Shown: positions 1 to 13,182, numbered from the stretch's first letter. The stretch is DNA of 64,000 nt from Epiperipatus broadwayi (GCA_028023455.1 JAQFVV010006256.1:2170001-2234000), one strand, 5' to 3'. Notes: generated by a model from the letters alone, not told the origin. A program made the numbers and translations.

Positions 1-640
1 AGAAAATATTAAAATTTAAAGATATTATAGAAATATTAATACATATAATCGAATAGTGCGTTCGTAATTTATTTTTAGTAAAAGTAAATGATTTAGATTA
101 TTTATAATACGAGATTAAATAAGAATCTAATAAATTTATTAAATTGCTTGGTATATTTTATTTTAAAAAAAATTATTCGTTTTTTAAGTATTTTTATTAT
201 AAAAATATAATAAATAAAAAGTATAAACATTTTAAATTACATCCTGGATAGATAAAATACTAAAAATTTCCTTGTCCAAAAGTGCATATTTTGCTATGGT
301 ATGAGTCAGACCGCCAATGAAATTCATGCATCATGACCATTTTCAGGTGTAGATTGTTAATAGATCATAAACTAATTGTTTTATGACTAACCTATTTCAA
401 ACATATTTACAGAAATTTGATTTTTAATCTTTAAAAGTATTAACTATTTATGTTAACTTTTTAGAGCTATTAAACATTAAAATTGATGATTTAGATTTTC
501 AAGAATATCATTTTATTGAAAAATGTGTTGGAATACAAATAAGTATATTCTGAGTCATCCAAAAAAAAAAAAAAAAAAAGAATATTGACTAGTTCTTTGA
601 ATTTCATTATTAGTGATTTCATTGAAATGTAATATGACAT
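1..640. other. AT-rich non-coding stretch
   Basis: Very AT-rich DNA with stop codons in all frames and an 18-base A run near 562. No gene or repeat is recognised in it. Confidence 0.6.
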
Positions 641-1200
641 TTCTTTTTGGCAGAATAATAAAATGAATATGGAGTTTTTAAAAACAAAAGTTCAATATTG
701 GACAAAAAAGCTTACAAATGGCTGGTGGATTAATATTGCAAAAGAAATAAAAAGATTTGCTGATGTAATTATTTTAGATCTTTATTTAAAATAATAAACA
801 TGTTAAAATATAAATTTAAAAAGAAAATGTTAAAATATAAATCTAAAAAGGATATCATTGTCAAGCGTCATTAGCCGAGAGGTCATCGCAGTTGCCTTGC
901 AAGCAAGTAGTTGGTTGCAGACGTTTGTGGATTCGCCTCCCGGTCAATGCTATGACATATGAAAAAAAAGAATATCATAATCCTTTTAAATCTACCAATA
1001 ACACTATTTTATATAATGACAACTATATGGGTAATCAGTGAGTGATATTTGAACATATTGGAATAATAATAGAAGAATTAAAATGATGATTTTTAATGAT
1101 ATACAAATCACACCTATTCACTTAGATAATTTAGACAAAGATATACAGAGTAGTAAAATTAAATTATCTCTTTGTAATCTTAAGAGGTAAAAAAAGAACT
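640..1200 (+). pseudogene. LINE polymerase relic, region before the reverse transcriptase, split by a SINE
   Basis: An open frame at 663-794 reads with the pattern VQ-x(7)-L-x(3)-WW-x(3)-A-x-EI-x-R-x-AD. In a common metazoan LINE clade (the one present at 58.4-59.9 kb) the stretch between endonuclease and reverse transcriptase has the same spacing of VQ, WW, A-x-EI and AD. The reading frame stops at 794 and a SINE follows. Weak similarity resumes at about 990-1070 (LYNDNY, then FEHI), where this clade has a tryptophan/EHF segment. The original LINE was therefore probably continuous before the SINE landed. All frames are broken, so it is dead. The match is from family knowledge, not a search. 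Its 3' extent beyond 1200 is not visible. Confidence 0.45.
845..978 (+). repeat. tRNA-derived SINE with target-site duplication
   Basis: A ~100-bp body (about 860-961) has a pol III box A-like TAGCCGAGAGG at 872-882 and a box B-like GGATTCGCCTCC at about 930. It ends in an A run. The flanks AAAAAGGATATCAT (845) and AAAAAGAATATCAT (965) are a nearly perfect 14-bp direct repeat, the hallmark of target-primed insertion. A second copy lies inverted at 28.5 kb. The spacing between the boxes suggests descent from a tRNA with a long variable arm (Ser/Leu class), although the anticodon-like loop CTTGCAA does not fit a normal tRNA of that class. Confidence 0.75.
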
Positions 1201-2582
1201 AAAAAAATTAAAATTGTAATAATATGATAGTTTCATTAGTGGAGAAATTTTTTGAATAAAAACAAATGAATGTATCACCTGCTTTTAAGAATACTTCTAC
1301 TGCTGGATGGCTTGATGTAGTAATAGAATAATAGATTCTGAAGCTCAAGTTCTATGAATTAGAGCTCATCTCTTTTTCTTTAGTTTGTTTGAATTACTTA
1401 TGATTTCCCAGCAATAAATATTCAGTTTTTTTAATGGAGTCCAACAGGTTTGTGCAAATATTTCATGGGGTGTTTCTTATTGTTGCTAAAAAATATAAGG
1501 CTTTTACAATGTAACCTGTATGTAAAAAAGTGTGCATACTAGCTCTATTTGGTATATCACTAGTCTTTGGAACAGCTTTCACATGTCTTCATGAAGAAAG
1601 CATTAAATTAAAAAACAGATTCAATGGTAAAGTTTTTAATTCGAATCAATTAAAAAACTTTATCTACTTACCTTCTAGATTTACACTAAGTTGATAATTC
1701 AAAGTATTTCTATAGAATGTTATTAATATTTGAAATACAACCTGATTTAGAAATTAATTTTTAAAAAATTTAAATTATTTATTATCTTGTGGTAGAAAAA
1801 AAAAATTACAACAACTGTTAAATCCAAAAATTGATAAATTAAGAAAATGAATAAATTTAAATATTTTGATAGCTAATTTAAAAAAAAAGATAAATTTGAA
1901 AGATGAAGTGTGTTAGCAATTTCAATATACTACCCCAACATTTAACAAATTGAAAGATCAAGGAATTTTATCATAAAGATATAATTATGGTAATTAAAGT
2001 ATTTTTTTATTTGCACAGTTTATAATATGAAAACAAGAAATAAATCTGGCAATATAACACCAAAGTTCTAAAATTTAATTTAAGAATGATCTATAAATTT
2101 TTAGAAATGTGATGGCAAGATCTGCCAATTTATTCTTCAGCTTGTTGGATGAGGTATTGTAGAATCTATTGTTATAAATGAATATATTTATTGGACTGAT
2201 GTATGAGATGTATGAATGATAAACAGAGTTTTTAAAAACATATTTTACAATGAAGTTAATATAATTTTTATAAGAAAGTCATCTCTTGTTTTTATAGCTA
2301 AGGATAAAATATCTTATCTACAAAGACACAATACAAATGGAAAAATAATGTTTGCTGCAGAATAATTTTAGAAGACAGCATCACAAAATATCAAATAAAC
2401 TGAAAATAACACCATGTGATATAGATTGAGATGTTATTGTAAGCTATTCAAATGAATTCTTTTAAATAAAGAAGAGCTGGCAAATGGATTTGATAGTGAG
2501 TAGAGTTATTTGAAGTATTGAAGATTGTAATATTCAGTTAGTGTTAGATAGAAATTGTGATTTTATGTATAGAAGATTTTCT
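1200..2582. other. AT-rich stretch, no gene recognised
   Basis: No frame stays open beyond a few tens of codons. It may include diverged 3' sequence of the LINE starting at 640, but I could not align any reverse transcriptase motif. Confidence 0.4.
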
Positions 2583-2638
2583 AAAGACATATATATATAT
2601 ATATATATATATATGTCTTTAGATATATATCTATATAT

Positions 2639-2687
<49 letters not shown>
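2583..2687. repeat. (TA)n microsatellite with internal inverted repeat
   Basis: About 105 bp of almost pure TA dinucleotide, interrupted by a short non-TA segment. AAAGACATATAT on the left and ATATGTCTTT further in are complementary, so it can form a cruciform. Confidence 0.9.
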
Positions 2688-2690
<3 letters not shown>

Positions 2691-5075
2691 CAAGAACATT
2701 CATAGGAAATATTTTTAAATGCTTGAAAGAGAATTCAGGTTTATAATAGATTATTCAATTTGGGATAAGCAATATTTAAACAATTAAATATATGTGGTTT
2801 TTAGAAATATTACAAAATTATGACAAAATTTTTAAATGCATGGTATTACACCCTTTATCACATATTCTTTTAAATGTAAATATTCAGGATTAAATATTTT
2901 TACACAGTAATTTTAATCTATGTAATGTGTTGGTAGCTTACAATCTAACTTTATCGTTCCCACCACCAAATCCAACTCATTTTAATATAACTCTAGTTGA
3001 TAACCCAATTAACTTATATTGTCACATATAAACTGTCTGTACACACATATTGTACCGGGCAAAAATGTATGTCTATCCAACAAGATTTAGAATCTAAGCA
3101 AAAGTATCCCAAATTCAATCATGCCTGAGAAACACAGGTCAGGAGCAATCATGAATTCTAATCTATTTGCCCATTCTCCAAATCATAACACTACAGACAA
3201 CACCTGTGGTGACACAATGCAAATTCTTTATTTCCAAGCCTGGGACTACAGTGTAAAACATGAGATCTGGTTTGATGATGATGATCGATGAGACATTGAG
3301 TGAGTCAAACAGCCAATTTAAAAGACATATATAAATAAGCTTATACTATTTATTAAAGATTCAAACACACTGTATTAAATTTATATATAAAGATTTATTA
3401 TAACAAATGTGATTAAATAGTTACCAACTTCATGCATATAGGTCTTTCAATTTGTTTACAAATATTTGAGAATGATACATTAAGTTATTTATATAGTAAT
3501 GTATATAAGTATTATGTGGTATTACAATATCAACTTTGGTTCAGAAATCATATTTTATTTATTTTTATACAAGTGTTTTATCTGGGGTGGTCAGTGAATG
3601 TTATACAAGTTGAAGAATCATACATATATTTAATAACACGGGGCTTCGCTATTTCTTTAATTCTGACATATTGCCCTTAGTATTACAATATACAAATTTA
3701 TAAAGGATTATTGTCTTTTTTTCTAACATATGAAGAGAATATATCTGTATTTGTAAGTACGCTAAGAGAAATATTTTGTTATTCAGTTTACACATTTTAA
3801 CGATATCAAATACTTAGCAAAACTTTAGATATGGAAATGGTTTATTTGGAAGAGGTGAGCAGCTTCAGCAAGATTGGTGATGAAACTCCAATGAAGGATA
3901 TTTACAGACAAAAATGGTTCATTATATTATATCATTATGATTTATTTTTATCAATCAGGCTGGAAAAATAACTATAAAGAATTGCGGTACTAGCATATAT
4001 GTCAGTGAAAGGAAATATGGTGTCTCTGGCCGAGAAAACACTTCATCATTATTGTAATGGACAAGGGTATGCCTGCACTTCTGGTGGAGTGATACCTTAT
4101 GAAGAGGTAAGTAGGAAGTTGCTATTGTCTGGCATATGGCAACCCATGCAGAGTTTCTGCTACTCTAGCTCACTTGTTCCAGGGCATAGCTATATACCCC
4201 TGTTTTGAACAAGAATACAAAAAGAAAGGGAGTACTTTGGCAATCCTGACAGCTCCTGAATGACAAAGCAAAAAAAAAATATAAATCTAAATTTAATTCT
4301 GACATATGCTAGCAATGCGACGGTAACAAAATTAATTATTTGATATTAAAATATAAAGCTTTAAATAGTTTAATATGTATCGCAATGATATGTTTTAAAT
4401 AATGACCCATATAATATAGAATAATTAATAAGCAATTAAAATTATAACTTATAAAGCATATGTTTTCTCCCACTTTCCAATAATTAATCCCATTTAATTT
4501 AAAAACAAAATAAGAATATAATAAAAAAAATCAACACACTTAAGAATGCTGCTAATAAAATAAATTAATCGCCAGTACTTTGAAGATGATTATTAAGATA
4601 GAATATAAAATAATAAAATGAAACGGACACCCAAATCCACCCAGGTTGGAAAGTTATATTTATAAGTTTTAAACAAATTAGCAGTAAATTATTCTGAACA
4701 CATATATTTATTAGAAAAAAAAACTCGACCTCACAAGCTATTTTAGAAATGAATAAAATCAAATAATTAATTACCCCCCCCCCTTTTGGAGTGGGATTAA
4801 AACAGACATGAAGCTCATGAAATTAGGTTTGATGGACAGGCATTATACATTTATAAATCATGAAATATAAAAAAATTATTAACAATTATAAGTTACTACC
4901 ACACTAAATTACATTTACAGAAAGACACGTGAGTTGGATTAGTAAGTATACATTATGAGTAATTAGTGTTATAGAAAATCAATATACTACAATGATATAA
5001 TTATTTTAAAATACTTGCTGGTTAGCAAGTTAAAATATAGAGAAAACATTACAGAAAAAAGCATTAAATTTATGA
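2688..5075. other. AT-rich stretch with a moderately GC-rich island at 3100-3300
   Basis: Mostly AT-rich. The interval 3051-3300 is less AT-biased and starts TGTACCGGGC directly after CACATAT, resembling the LTR starts elsewhere in the window, but no matching end was established. A 10-C run lies near 4774. Confidence 0.4.
3999..4107 (+). other. possible exon remnant ending at a splice-donor-like site
   Basis: A 69-codon frame opens at 3999. Inside it, GAAGAG is followed at 4108 by GTAAGTAG, a strong donor-like match. The peptide before the donor (MSVKGNMVSLAEK..., including CNGQGYACTSGG) looks less AT-biased than its surroundings. No acceptor, upstream exon or homology is recognised. It may be a transposon fragment or chance. 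Confidence 0.2.
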
Positions 5076-5400
5076 TTAACTAATTACAAATAGGAGAAGG
5101 CAACTAAGATGACTCTTGGAATTATTACCTCTTGATCCTCTGGAGTGATGGTATGGACAGATCTGATCTTGGTGCAGCATTCTTTGATTTTTGGGGCAGG
5201 AGGTTTTGATTAGACTAAATACATTTCTTCTTGGCTTCTTCACTTTTCTAACAGTTTGGGAACTTTTGAATAGTAGGAGCTCAGTTGTAGCATGATGATG
5301 AGATGGTCTCAGAGACTGAGGAAAGGTGGCTTGGGTCCCTCTATTCAAACAACATTTCAGAAATTCAACTGGCGTGGAGTCTGTTGGCAACAGCTCACAA
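5076..5400 (-). other. unidentified reading frame in a GC-richer patch
   Basis: A 104-codon minus-strand frame, open a little upstream of its first ATG, lies in a patch of about 45% GC inside much more AT-rich DNA. The product is basic, rich in Ser, His and Lys, with no recognised motif or membrane segment. The patch could be a decayed exon or transposon fragment. A shorter plus-strand frame overlaps it. Confidence 0.2.
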
Positions 5401-6726
5401 AATTCCTTCTATCATTTTCTTTCATAACTAAATTTACCCTCATTTATACTGATTCAGAAACATTTCAAGAATGCTTTTAGTTTACTACCTGAGGCCATAT
5501 CCAATAGACTTTCTTAATTCCATTGTCTTTTAACATGATATACATTTATATTACATTTTGAGAAGTTGCAAATGCCAATAAGGCCAGGCAATGTATTTCT
5601 AGAACTTTCTCATACACAATCTAAATTTCCACTAGAGGTTATTAATGAAAGCTAAAAGAAACTTCAATTTAAAATAAAAATGTTATAATTAGACTTATTA
5701 GCTTCCACATTTTTGTACAATCTAATAGTGAATGAGATTTTCAGAATCTTCTCGACAATTGCATTTTTCTTTCTGCCATTTTGATACATTTTATATAAAA
5801 TAAAATATATACATTAAAATAAATAATCTGTACCAACTTACAAAATTTATTTCTTATCATAAAACAATATTCCCCCCCTTTCTTTCATATATATATATTA
5901 CACATACACATGATTGATTTTCAAATACATTATCATAAAATTTATTCATGCATATGTATGCACTGCTGATATAAATACATATAACCTAGATACATCATTT
6001 AAGTGTGTGAGGTGGATTTGAACCCTGCTAGTCAGTTGGTTAGTTGGATAACCCATGATGCTCAATCTGCATCACAGATGGACTGCTTCAATATATACAT
6101 ATTGTTAATTATATTAAGAAAAAATCAAAATCAAACAAACTTGAATGTCTACAAAAAAAATAGAAAATCCCAACTAATAGAAAATAATAACAGTAATTGT
6201 AACAATATATATGTATATTAATAATAAATTAATAAATATATTTTACATTATTTTGATTTTATATAAGGCTAAAACCTCAGTACATACACCATGAGTGCTT
6301 AATTTTAACACAAGAGACCTCTCCAAATCACAATGCAAGATTCGACTTTATAAAGATAAGAGGAACCCTCTTATCTCTCAACCTATTTTCTTAATTATAT
6401 AGGAAAATCTAAAGCATTCTGATTTGGGAGCATGAAGCTAATAAATTCTTCACTGATTAAGTTCAACTTTGACTAAGTCAGCATGATAATGACACAATGT
6501 CAAACTTGTTACTAGAATTCCAAATACGGAAGATGAAAAACAAAATTCTACTAAGTGATTTTCTTTTGATTATTGTTAAAATAATGCACACAACAATAAA
6601 TATATATATATAATCATGAAAAAAAGGAAATAAAACAGTAAAAGTCAAGGACAATATAGCAATAAAATCAATTCATTTCCGTATTCTTCTTCCTACTATA
6701 TAGAGAATAATGATATATATATATAT
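5401..6726. other. AT-rich stretch
   Basis: AT-rich DNA with short TA runs. At 6003-6090 there is a less AT-rich ~90-bp piece. On the minus strand it contains GGGTTCAAATCC, a pol III box B-like sequence, so it may be a fragment of a tRNA-derived repeat. Otherwise nothing is recognised. Confidence 0.4.
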
Positions 6727-8162
6727 TGTACCATTTACTTATATATGGTACAAATATATTGGCATTTGGTAAAAGCTAAAAAAAAGTAAATTTAGATTAT
6801 TATTTTTTGATTAGTAAAATTTTTTTAAATGTATAACAAAAGTTAAATTTTCCATCCATATTTTTTTTTAAGTGATTAAAAATAAAAGTTAAAATTGGAA
6901 AGAATAAATGACATGCAGATTACTAATCCTGATAAATTAAAAGAATTCCAAAAATAAAAAGATTACAATTAGAAAATTAAAAGAATTCCAAAAGTAAAAA
7001 GATTACAATTAAAAAAATCTTTTTAGGTGATTAAAGATGGCAGAATTATGCTAAAAAAATAAAGACTTTGTAATGTAAATTTAAGAGAGAGTGTACAAGA
7101 TTATTATCTTTTATGCTGATAAAATAACAAAAGGATGCACAGAAGTTTCAAAAACTGGATCGAGGTATAAAAAAAAGGACAACTTCAATCTAAGTCTTCT
7201 CTTTACCTTCTGATTACATGTCTGAGAGTTGGAGGTTTCTGCGAGCGTAACCTGTGGCAGCAATATACTTCTGCACAGGTACACCACTTGCTAGACCAAG
7301 CTGTTACACAAGCATGGAAATGGGCCTTGTGAAGACTGCTTTTTGCAATGAAGGGGTCACCACAACCATGCTTTTTCTCCAGCTATAGAACAGAACAATA
7401 ATGGAAGATACCAGCAGGAGAGACCAATGGAAATTCTTATGAGCTCAGGATCCCATAAATCTACACCAATTTATCGGTAAGTTAAGAGTAACTTTTCCCG
7501 ATTGTGACAAAGTTTGCAAACAATTCTTAAAAATAATATTAAAATAATCCCGATAAAGACTTTAAATTTTATTCTTCAAGAGACTCTTGTTTACCTAAGA
7601 ACTATAATTGTTGAACTGTTATTTTTTATTAATTGATTTATATCTGGATTAGCATGCATGTAATCTTTCCAATTAATTAAATCATAGTGCTTTTTTTGTA
7701 TTTTAATTTGTTAGAATAAAAACATTTATCTCTAATACCAACTTTTTCTTGTACATTATTAATAAGTTATTGATGATTATTATTAAATTTATTAATATTA
7801 GTTTAGTAAGATGTGAAAATATAATTTACTTTTGCCAATATGTGTTGACTAAGCTCCGGGAATAATACTATCTAGAAAATAACTCTAGTTACAGTAAATA
7901 TTTTTAAAAGCATTTTTCTTTTTAATTTTCAAGAAGTGATGTGACATATTTTAGTGGATTCGTATATGAATCCCAGCATCCTTATAAAAGAAATAAAAGC
8001 TGTTTTTGTTGATAGCTTAAATCGTAACAATTACTAGGTAAGGTTGATCAGAAAATATGTTTTTATAAATAAAAATGAAATATTTATTTCTTTTTCATAA
8101 CTTGATCAACTCATGCATTTTATGTGTAACAGAGACCTAGTCAGACAGGCAAAAATGTTTCA
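6727..8162 (+). repeat. left LTR of the 6.7-10.3 kb element
   Basis: A 1436-bp copy. It starts TGTACCAT, and this forms a small inverted repeat with ATGGTACA at 6745-6752. It carries two near-identical tandem pieces at about 6935-7015 (each containing AAAAGAATTCCAAAA). The middle (7200-7480) is less AT-rich. No coding capacity is recognised. Confidence 0.6.
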
Positions 8163-8853
8163 ATGGCTTCCCAACATGAGGCTTTGATGCAACAACCACA
8201 ACTGAGATAAGTGGTAATGTATACAGAATATTACAATGCTGACCCAAAAAAACAATAGCCGGAAAATGAATAGTAGTTTTTAAAAAAAGACTAACTAATT
8301 AAACCCTGATTATACAAATATAAAAATATTTGTTTAATATGACTTTCAGAAAGAAATATATATATATTTTTTAATATGGCTAAAAAAAACCCACAATCAT
8401 GGCTGATGTAGATGTTAAGTCACAAGTATTTGACCAGGTAGGTGGTTACTAAAGAGGGGAAAAAGCATAACCCCAAGTCCCAAGTCTGTCTTTAAATGCC
8501 CATCAGTCTATTTCTAGCAGGGATCCCAAAGGGAAGGACAGACCAAGTTGCCACGAGGCTATAAGACTCAAAACGGTGAGCAACGCTCGTATGTGCTTAT
8601 AACTTAGGCTTCTTATCATTAGTATTACACTTGAGCAGAAAGGACACAGATGAATGCAGAAATGTTTCACATTTCTGCTGTATTAGACCCAAAAGTGGAT
8701 GTTAAAGCAGCAAGTCACTTGTTGAATGAGTGTACAAGATATATCAGCACGCTAATACAAAAAAAAAACACACAAATATGGACATAAAGCTTAAGAATAA
8801 AATTAGTTTAAACCCCTATTTTATTCTCATCTCCTGGCCCTGGTGGTATGTAT
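8163..8853 (+). other. non-coding interior of the 6.7-10.3 kb LTR element
   Basis: The 691 bp hold a putative primer-binding site at 8164-8181 and a GC-richer part at 8440-8760. There is no open frame with gag, protease, reverse transcriptase or integrase motifs. A short inverted repeat GCAGAAATGT/ACATTTCTGC sits near 8657-8680. The interior is as small as in TRIM-type elements, while the LTRs are longer than TRIM LTRs normally are. Confidence 0.5.
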
Positions 8854-10310
8854 TGTTTATTTATATATGGTACAAATATATTGGCATTTGGTAAAAGCTA
8901 AAAAAAAGTAAATTTAGATTATAATTTTTTGATTAGTATAATTTTTTTTTAAACGTACAATGAAAGTTAAATTTTCCATCCATAATTTTTTTATCTGATT
9001 AAAAATAAAAGTTAAAATTGGAAAGAATAAATGACATGCAGATTACTGATCCAGATAAATTAAAAGAATTCCAAAAATAAAAAAAATTACAGTTAGAAAA
9101 TTAAAAGAATTCCAAAAGTAAAAAGATTACAATTAGAAAAATCTTTTTAGGTGATTAAAGATGGCAGAATTATGCTAAAAAAATAAAGACTTTGTAATGT
9201 AAATTTAAGAGAGAGTGTACAAGATTATTATCTTATATACTGATAAAAGAACAAAAAGATGCACAGAAATTTCAAAAACTGGATTGAGGTATAAAAAGAA
9301 GAGGACAACTTCAATCTAGGTCTTCTCTTTACCTTCTGGTTACATGTCTGAGAGTTGGAGGTTTCTGCGAGCATAACCTGTGGCAGTAATATACTTCTGC
9401 ACAGGTACACCACTTGCTAGACCAAGCTGTTACCCAAGCATGGAAATGGGCCTTGTGAAGACTGCTTTTTGCAATGAAGGGGTCACCACAACCATGCTTT
9501 TTCTCCAGCTATAGAACAGAACAATAATAGAAGACACTGGCAGGAGAGACCAATGGAAATTCCTATGAGCTTGAGATCCCATAAATCTACACCAATTTAC
9601 CAGTAAATTAAGAGTAACTTTTCCCAATTGTAACAAAGTTTGCAAACAATTCTTAAAAATAATAGTAAAATAATCCCGATAAAGACTTTAAATTTTATTC
9701 TTCAAGAGACTCTTGTTTACTGAAGAACTATAATTGTTGAACTGTTATTTTTTATTAATTGAATCATATCTGGATTAGAATGTGTGTAATCTTTCCAATT
9801 AATTAAATCATAATGTTTTTTTTATATATTTTAATTTGTTAGAATAAAAATATTTATTTCTAATACCAACTTTTCCTTGTATATTATTAATAATAGTTAT
9901 TGATAATTATTATTAAATTTATTAATATTAGTTTAGTAAGATGTGAAAATATAATTTACTTTTGCCAATATGTGTTGACTAAGCTCCAGGAATAATAATA
10001 TCTAGAAAATAACTCTAGTTACAGTAAAATAAAATACCAATTCTTTTAAAAGCATTTTTCTTTTTAATTTTTGAGATGTGATGTGATGGATCTCAGCAGA
10101 TTCTTATATGAATTCTCGCACCCTTATAAAAGAAATAAAAGCTGTTTCTATTGATAGCATAAATCATAACAATTATTAGGTAGAGTTGATCAAGAAATAT
10201 AGTTATGTTTTTAGAAATAAAAATGAAATATTTATTTCTTTTCCATAATCTTGATCAACTCACACATTTTATGTGTAACAGAGACTAGTCAGATGGGCAA
10301 AAACATTTCA
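8854..10310 (+). repeat. right LTR of the 6.7-10.3 kb element
   Basis: A 1457-bp copy aligned over its whole length with the left LTR, differing by scattered substitutions and small indels. It starts TGTTTATTTA, having lost a few bases relative to the left copy, and ends CATTTCA before an AT run. The frames at 9228-9645 on its minus strand are chance; the left copy has different breaks. Confidence 0.6.
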
Positions 10311-12789
10311 ATATATATAAAAGTTGTAGAAGACAGCACCAAAAATTTGAATGCTCAAATCTGGAGGAAAATATTATTTGAATATTTTAAATAGTTTCTG
10401 AATAGTTACAAAGTATATTGCCAGAAGCCATTACTAATACTTAAATCAAAAACTTTCATGATAAACTTAAGCATTTGTAAGAAATAGTTACAATGATATA
10501 AATATACATTTGATATAAAAAGGACTAAGCTATTTTCAAATACAAATCAAGCAACAGAATAGAATATAAATACATTATAGATATACATATTTACCAAGGA
10601 ATAATTCTGCTCATATATAAAAAAATAATAATAACAAATACCTAAATAACTATATAAAATTTTATATTTTTTTTATAAAAAAATGTTTGCCTGCTAATTT
10701 AATAATATTATAGGACTAAGTATTTTATCAGCCCCTACCAGAAAATGTGCAATGTTTATTTTTCAACTGTGTGATACCTGTCCAAGAATTGTAGATGCCA
10801 CATGTAAATGTACACATGGATATTGAAAGAAGAATAACAATAGGAAATATTTCATTGAGTATTCTTCACAAGGATCACCTAAACTACCATAATATTTAAA
10901 TTGATACATTGACAGATGGTGCATATTAATAAATTGTAGTTGCCTATTCCACTGCTTCATGTCCATCATCATAAAGATTCATCAATGTGTTGTGTGATAA
11001 AAAATGTTTTTTATGGATATGTTGGTAAAATTTGTTATATATATATATGTTGTAACAGGCACATATGTAGGTTACATTGTTTTTTATTAGTAAACATGAA
11101 AAGAATAAAAGTTCGCAAATAAAACTTCCTTTTTAAGAATTAAAAATTGAAAATTAAAATTTTATACTAAACTCATATATATAAAATCGCACAGATGAAA
11201 AAAAATTATTAAAATAAAACTTTATTAAAAATAGAAAAGGTATTTTAAAAACAAAAACTTAAAAAGATTTAGAGATAAAAATATATCTTTAATTTTGGAA
11301 AACACATTAAGTAATCAGAAAATGGAAATGATTGTTTTAATTAGTTAAAGTGAACTAGCCTTTGGGCATTTAAATGTATAAGCAATGGTCAGATAGGAAA
11401 ACAATAGAAACTAATAGCAAATGAGAGAAACCCATTGGGAAATCAGACCTCAACAGAAGGTTCATCATCATCGATGATGTAATGTCAATTGAATCTTTAA
11501 AATTAATATAAAAGAAAAAGTTTGGAAATTATTAGTTAGTTATTATGATGTGACTATATGTGTTAGTGCAGAGTTGAAGGAGAAGGGATTGAAAAGATGC
11601 ACTCTTCAATCCCTTCAGTTTTGTTAAAAAAAAGAAATGACATCGTTTTTTCTACATTAAGAAACAGCTAAACTAAAAGACCTCTGGATAAATAAAAAAA
11701 CAATGGCTAACTCAACCAATCTCTTTAGGATGGTGTGGAAATTCACATTCAAACAGCAAGCAACGGATAAAAATGAACTGTTTAAAACCGTAAGAACTCT
11801 ATAATTAATGAACATTAAATTAAAAATGTTCCGTATTTAAAATAATTGCAATAGAATTCTATCTGATCAACTTTATTTACTAATAAGTAATTTCAATTTG
11901 ATGTATTTCTTTTGTAAAATCATTTCCATTTATTTTTTGTTCTCTTAAGTTTTATTATGACTATTTTGTTTTTGGTAAATTAAATTATATAAATGTTAAA
12001 CTTAAATCAGGCATGAATGGCTATATAGATTTGTAAAGTTATATTAGGGGAGGGTAATTTTAGGTTATTTGTTTCGTAGTTAATGGATTGGATATATTGG
12101 TGTAATTAGTAGATGTAGTACGAGATTCACTACAGGCAGAATCACTTTATATGCCACACACTTCCTTTTTGGCCTATGGAATGCGATTCATAAGTCGGCA
12201 AAATGACCACAGTCCTTTCCTATGGAGTTTTTTTTTTATTGCTCTTCCTGTCAGATAGATGTAGTATTCCTATCTGACGAGAGGCAATTTCTTCTCTTAA
12301 TCTTTTGTGCTGCCGTATTTCGTATTACATTGAATGCATCGATATATCAGATGAATTGATGTTCGTTTGACTACGAACTTTTGGCCTAAGGTTAAATAAG
12401 GATAGAATATTTTCTTTCAAATGCAAATCTATGTAGTCTACTCATATTCGACACTTTAAATAAAAATGCATTAAATTTAAGTTGGGTATGGACGTTGCAT
12501 GGATTCGTTATCAGTTAATTATGTTTTTGGTTTTCATATTTGATCAAAATATATAGACATTCGGTAAATAATGAAACTACGGTGAGTATCTAAAATGTAT
12601 TTATTCGGATGACTTTTAAGTTATTGGTGTCTCTGTGGTATCTTATGATGAATACCATTGGGTTTCTTGTATTCCCTATGCAATTGACGATATCAATGAC
12701 TTTGTATTTTGATCGTTTATGTTTATTTTGAAATGTTTTTTAACCGTGTAATCTATGTAACCGATCTATACTCAACATTTTAAAACAAA
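10311..12789. other. AT-rich stretch with a small hairpin and a repeat fragment
   Basis: No gene recognised. At 11100-11200 on the minus strand there is a fragment of the CATCTGTGCGAT repeat family (see 12790). The part 12050-12480 is less AT-rich and contains the inverted repeat GTCAGATAG ... CTATCTGAC (about 12251-12280, 11-base loop). Confidence 0.5.
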
Positions 12790-13180
12790 CTTTTATAAAC
12801 CCATCTGTACGAACTTATAATAGTATAAAAATTAAAATGTAAATTAAAATCTAAAATAAAAGTTAAAAATAATGTTAGATGTTAAAGTAAACATGCTAAA
12901 ATAATAATGTTAAATTTTATATATATGTGCATAAATAAATGTTTGTATGTTAATTACTGGCAGTGGCTTATTTTATTCTTTTTTAAAAAATTATTCTTAG
13001 ATAAAAATTTATTATAAATATAAATCTCTGCTACTCCCTGAGGTAGTGACAATGGGCTAACGACCGGATATCAAAATATATAAAATAAATTTTTTTTTGA
13101 CTTACGTATCTGCCTACTTTATAAATTTTTCTAGGTTCAAATGTCTAGATGGCGCCCTGTAGTGCAGATTACATTAAGCT
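12790..13180 (+). repeat. unclassified interspersed repeat, family A, copy 1
   Basis: A ~390-bp unit that begins near CCATCTGTACGAA and ends near GGTTCAAATGTCTAGATGGCGCC. It matches, in opposite orientation, 34408-34747. Shared internal landmarks are TTACTGGCAGTGGC, TCTGCTACTCC, GACAATGGGCTAA and ATCTGCCTAC. GGTTCAAATGTC resembles a pol III box B, but no box A was identified, so SINE ancestry is only possible. Confidence 0.6.
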
Positions 13181-13182
13181 TC

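Larger units (their letters stand above)
6727..10310 (+). mobile_element. non-autonomous LTR retrotransposon, LTR-interior-LTR
   Basis: Two direct copies of a ~1.45 kb sequence flank a 691-bp interior. The copies begin TGT (6727 and 8854) and end TTTCA (8162 and 10310), giving TG...CA ends. The element is bounded by ATAT on both sides (6723-6726 and 10311-10314), consistent with a 4-bp target duplication, although the left flank lies in a TA tract and so is only weak proof. A possible primer-binding site TGGCTTCCCAACATGAGG starts one base after the left LTR, suggesting plus orientation. No gag or pol frame is present. The LTRs look about 92-93% identical by eye, so the insertion is older than the element at 14 kb. 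A plain segmental duplication is the alternative. Confidence 0.6.

Noticed and set aside
869-955. A functional tRNA gene
   Set aside because: Box A and B are present, but the acceptor stem does not pair, the anticodon loop fits no long-arm tRNA, and target-site duplications plus a second copy show it is a SINE.
3051-6752. LTR from TGTACCGGGC (3051) to GGTACA (6747-6752)
   Set aside because: The ends fit the TGTACC/GGTACA pattern, but the right one belongs to the start of the 6727 LTR and no second copy supports the unit.
9228-9645. Two minus-strand reading frames in the right LTR
   Set aside because: The equivalent stretch of the left LTR does not keep the same frames, so they are not conserved genes.
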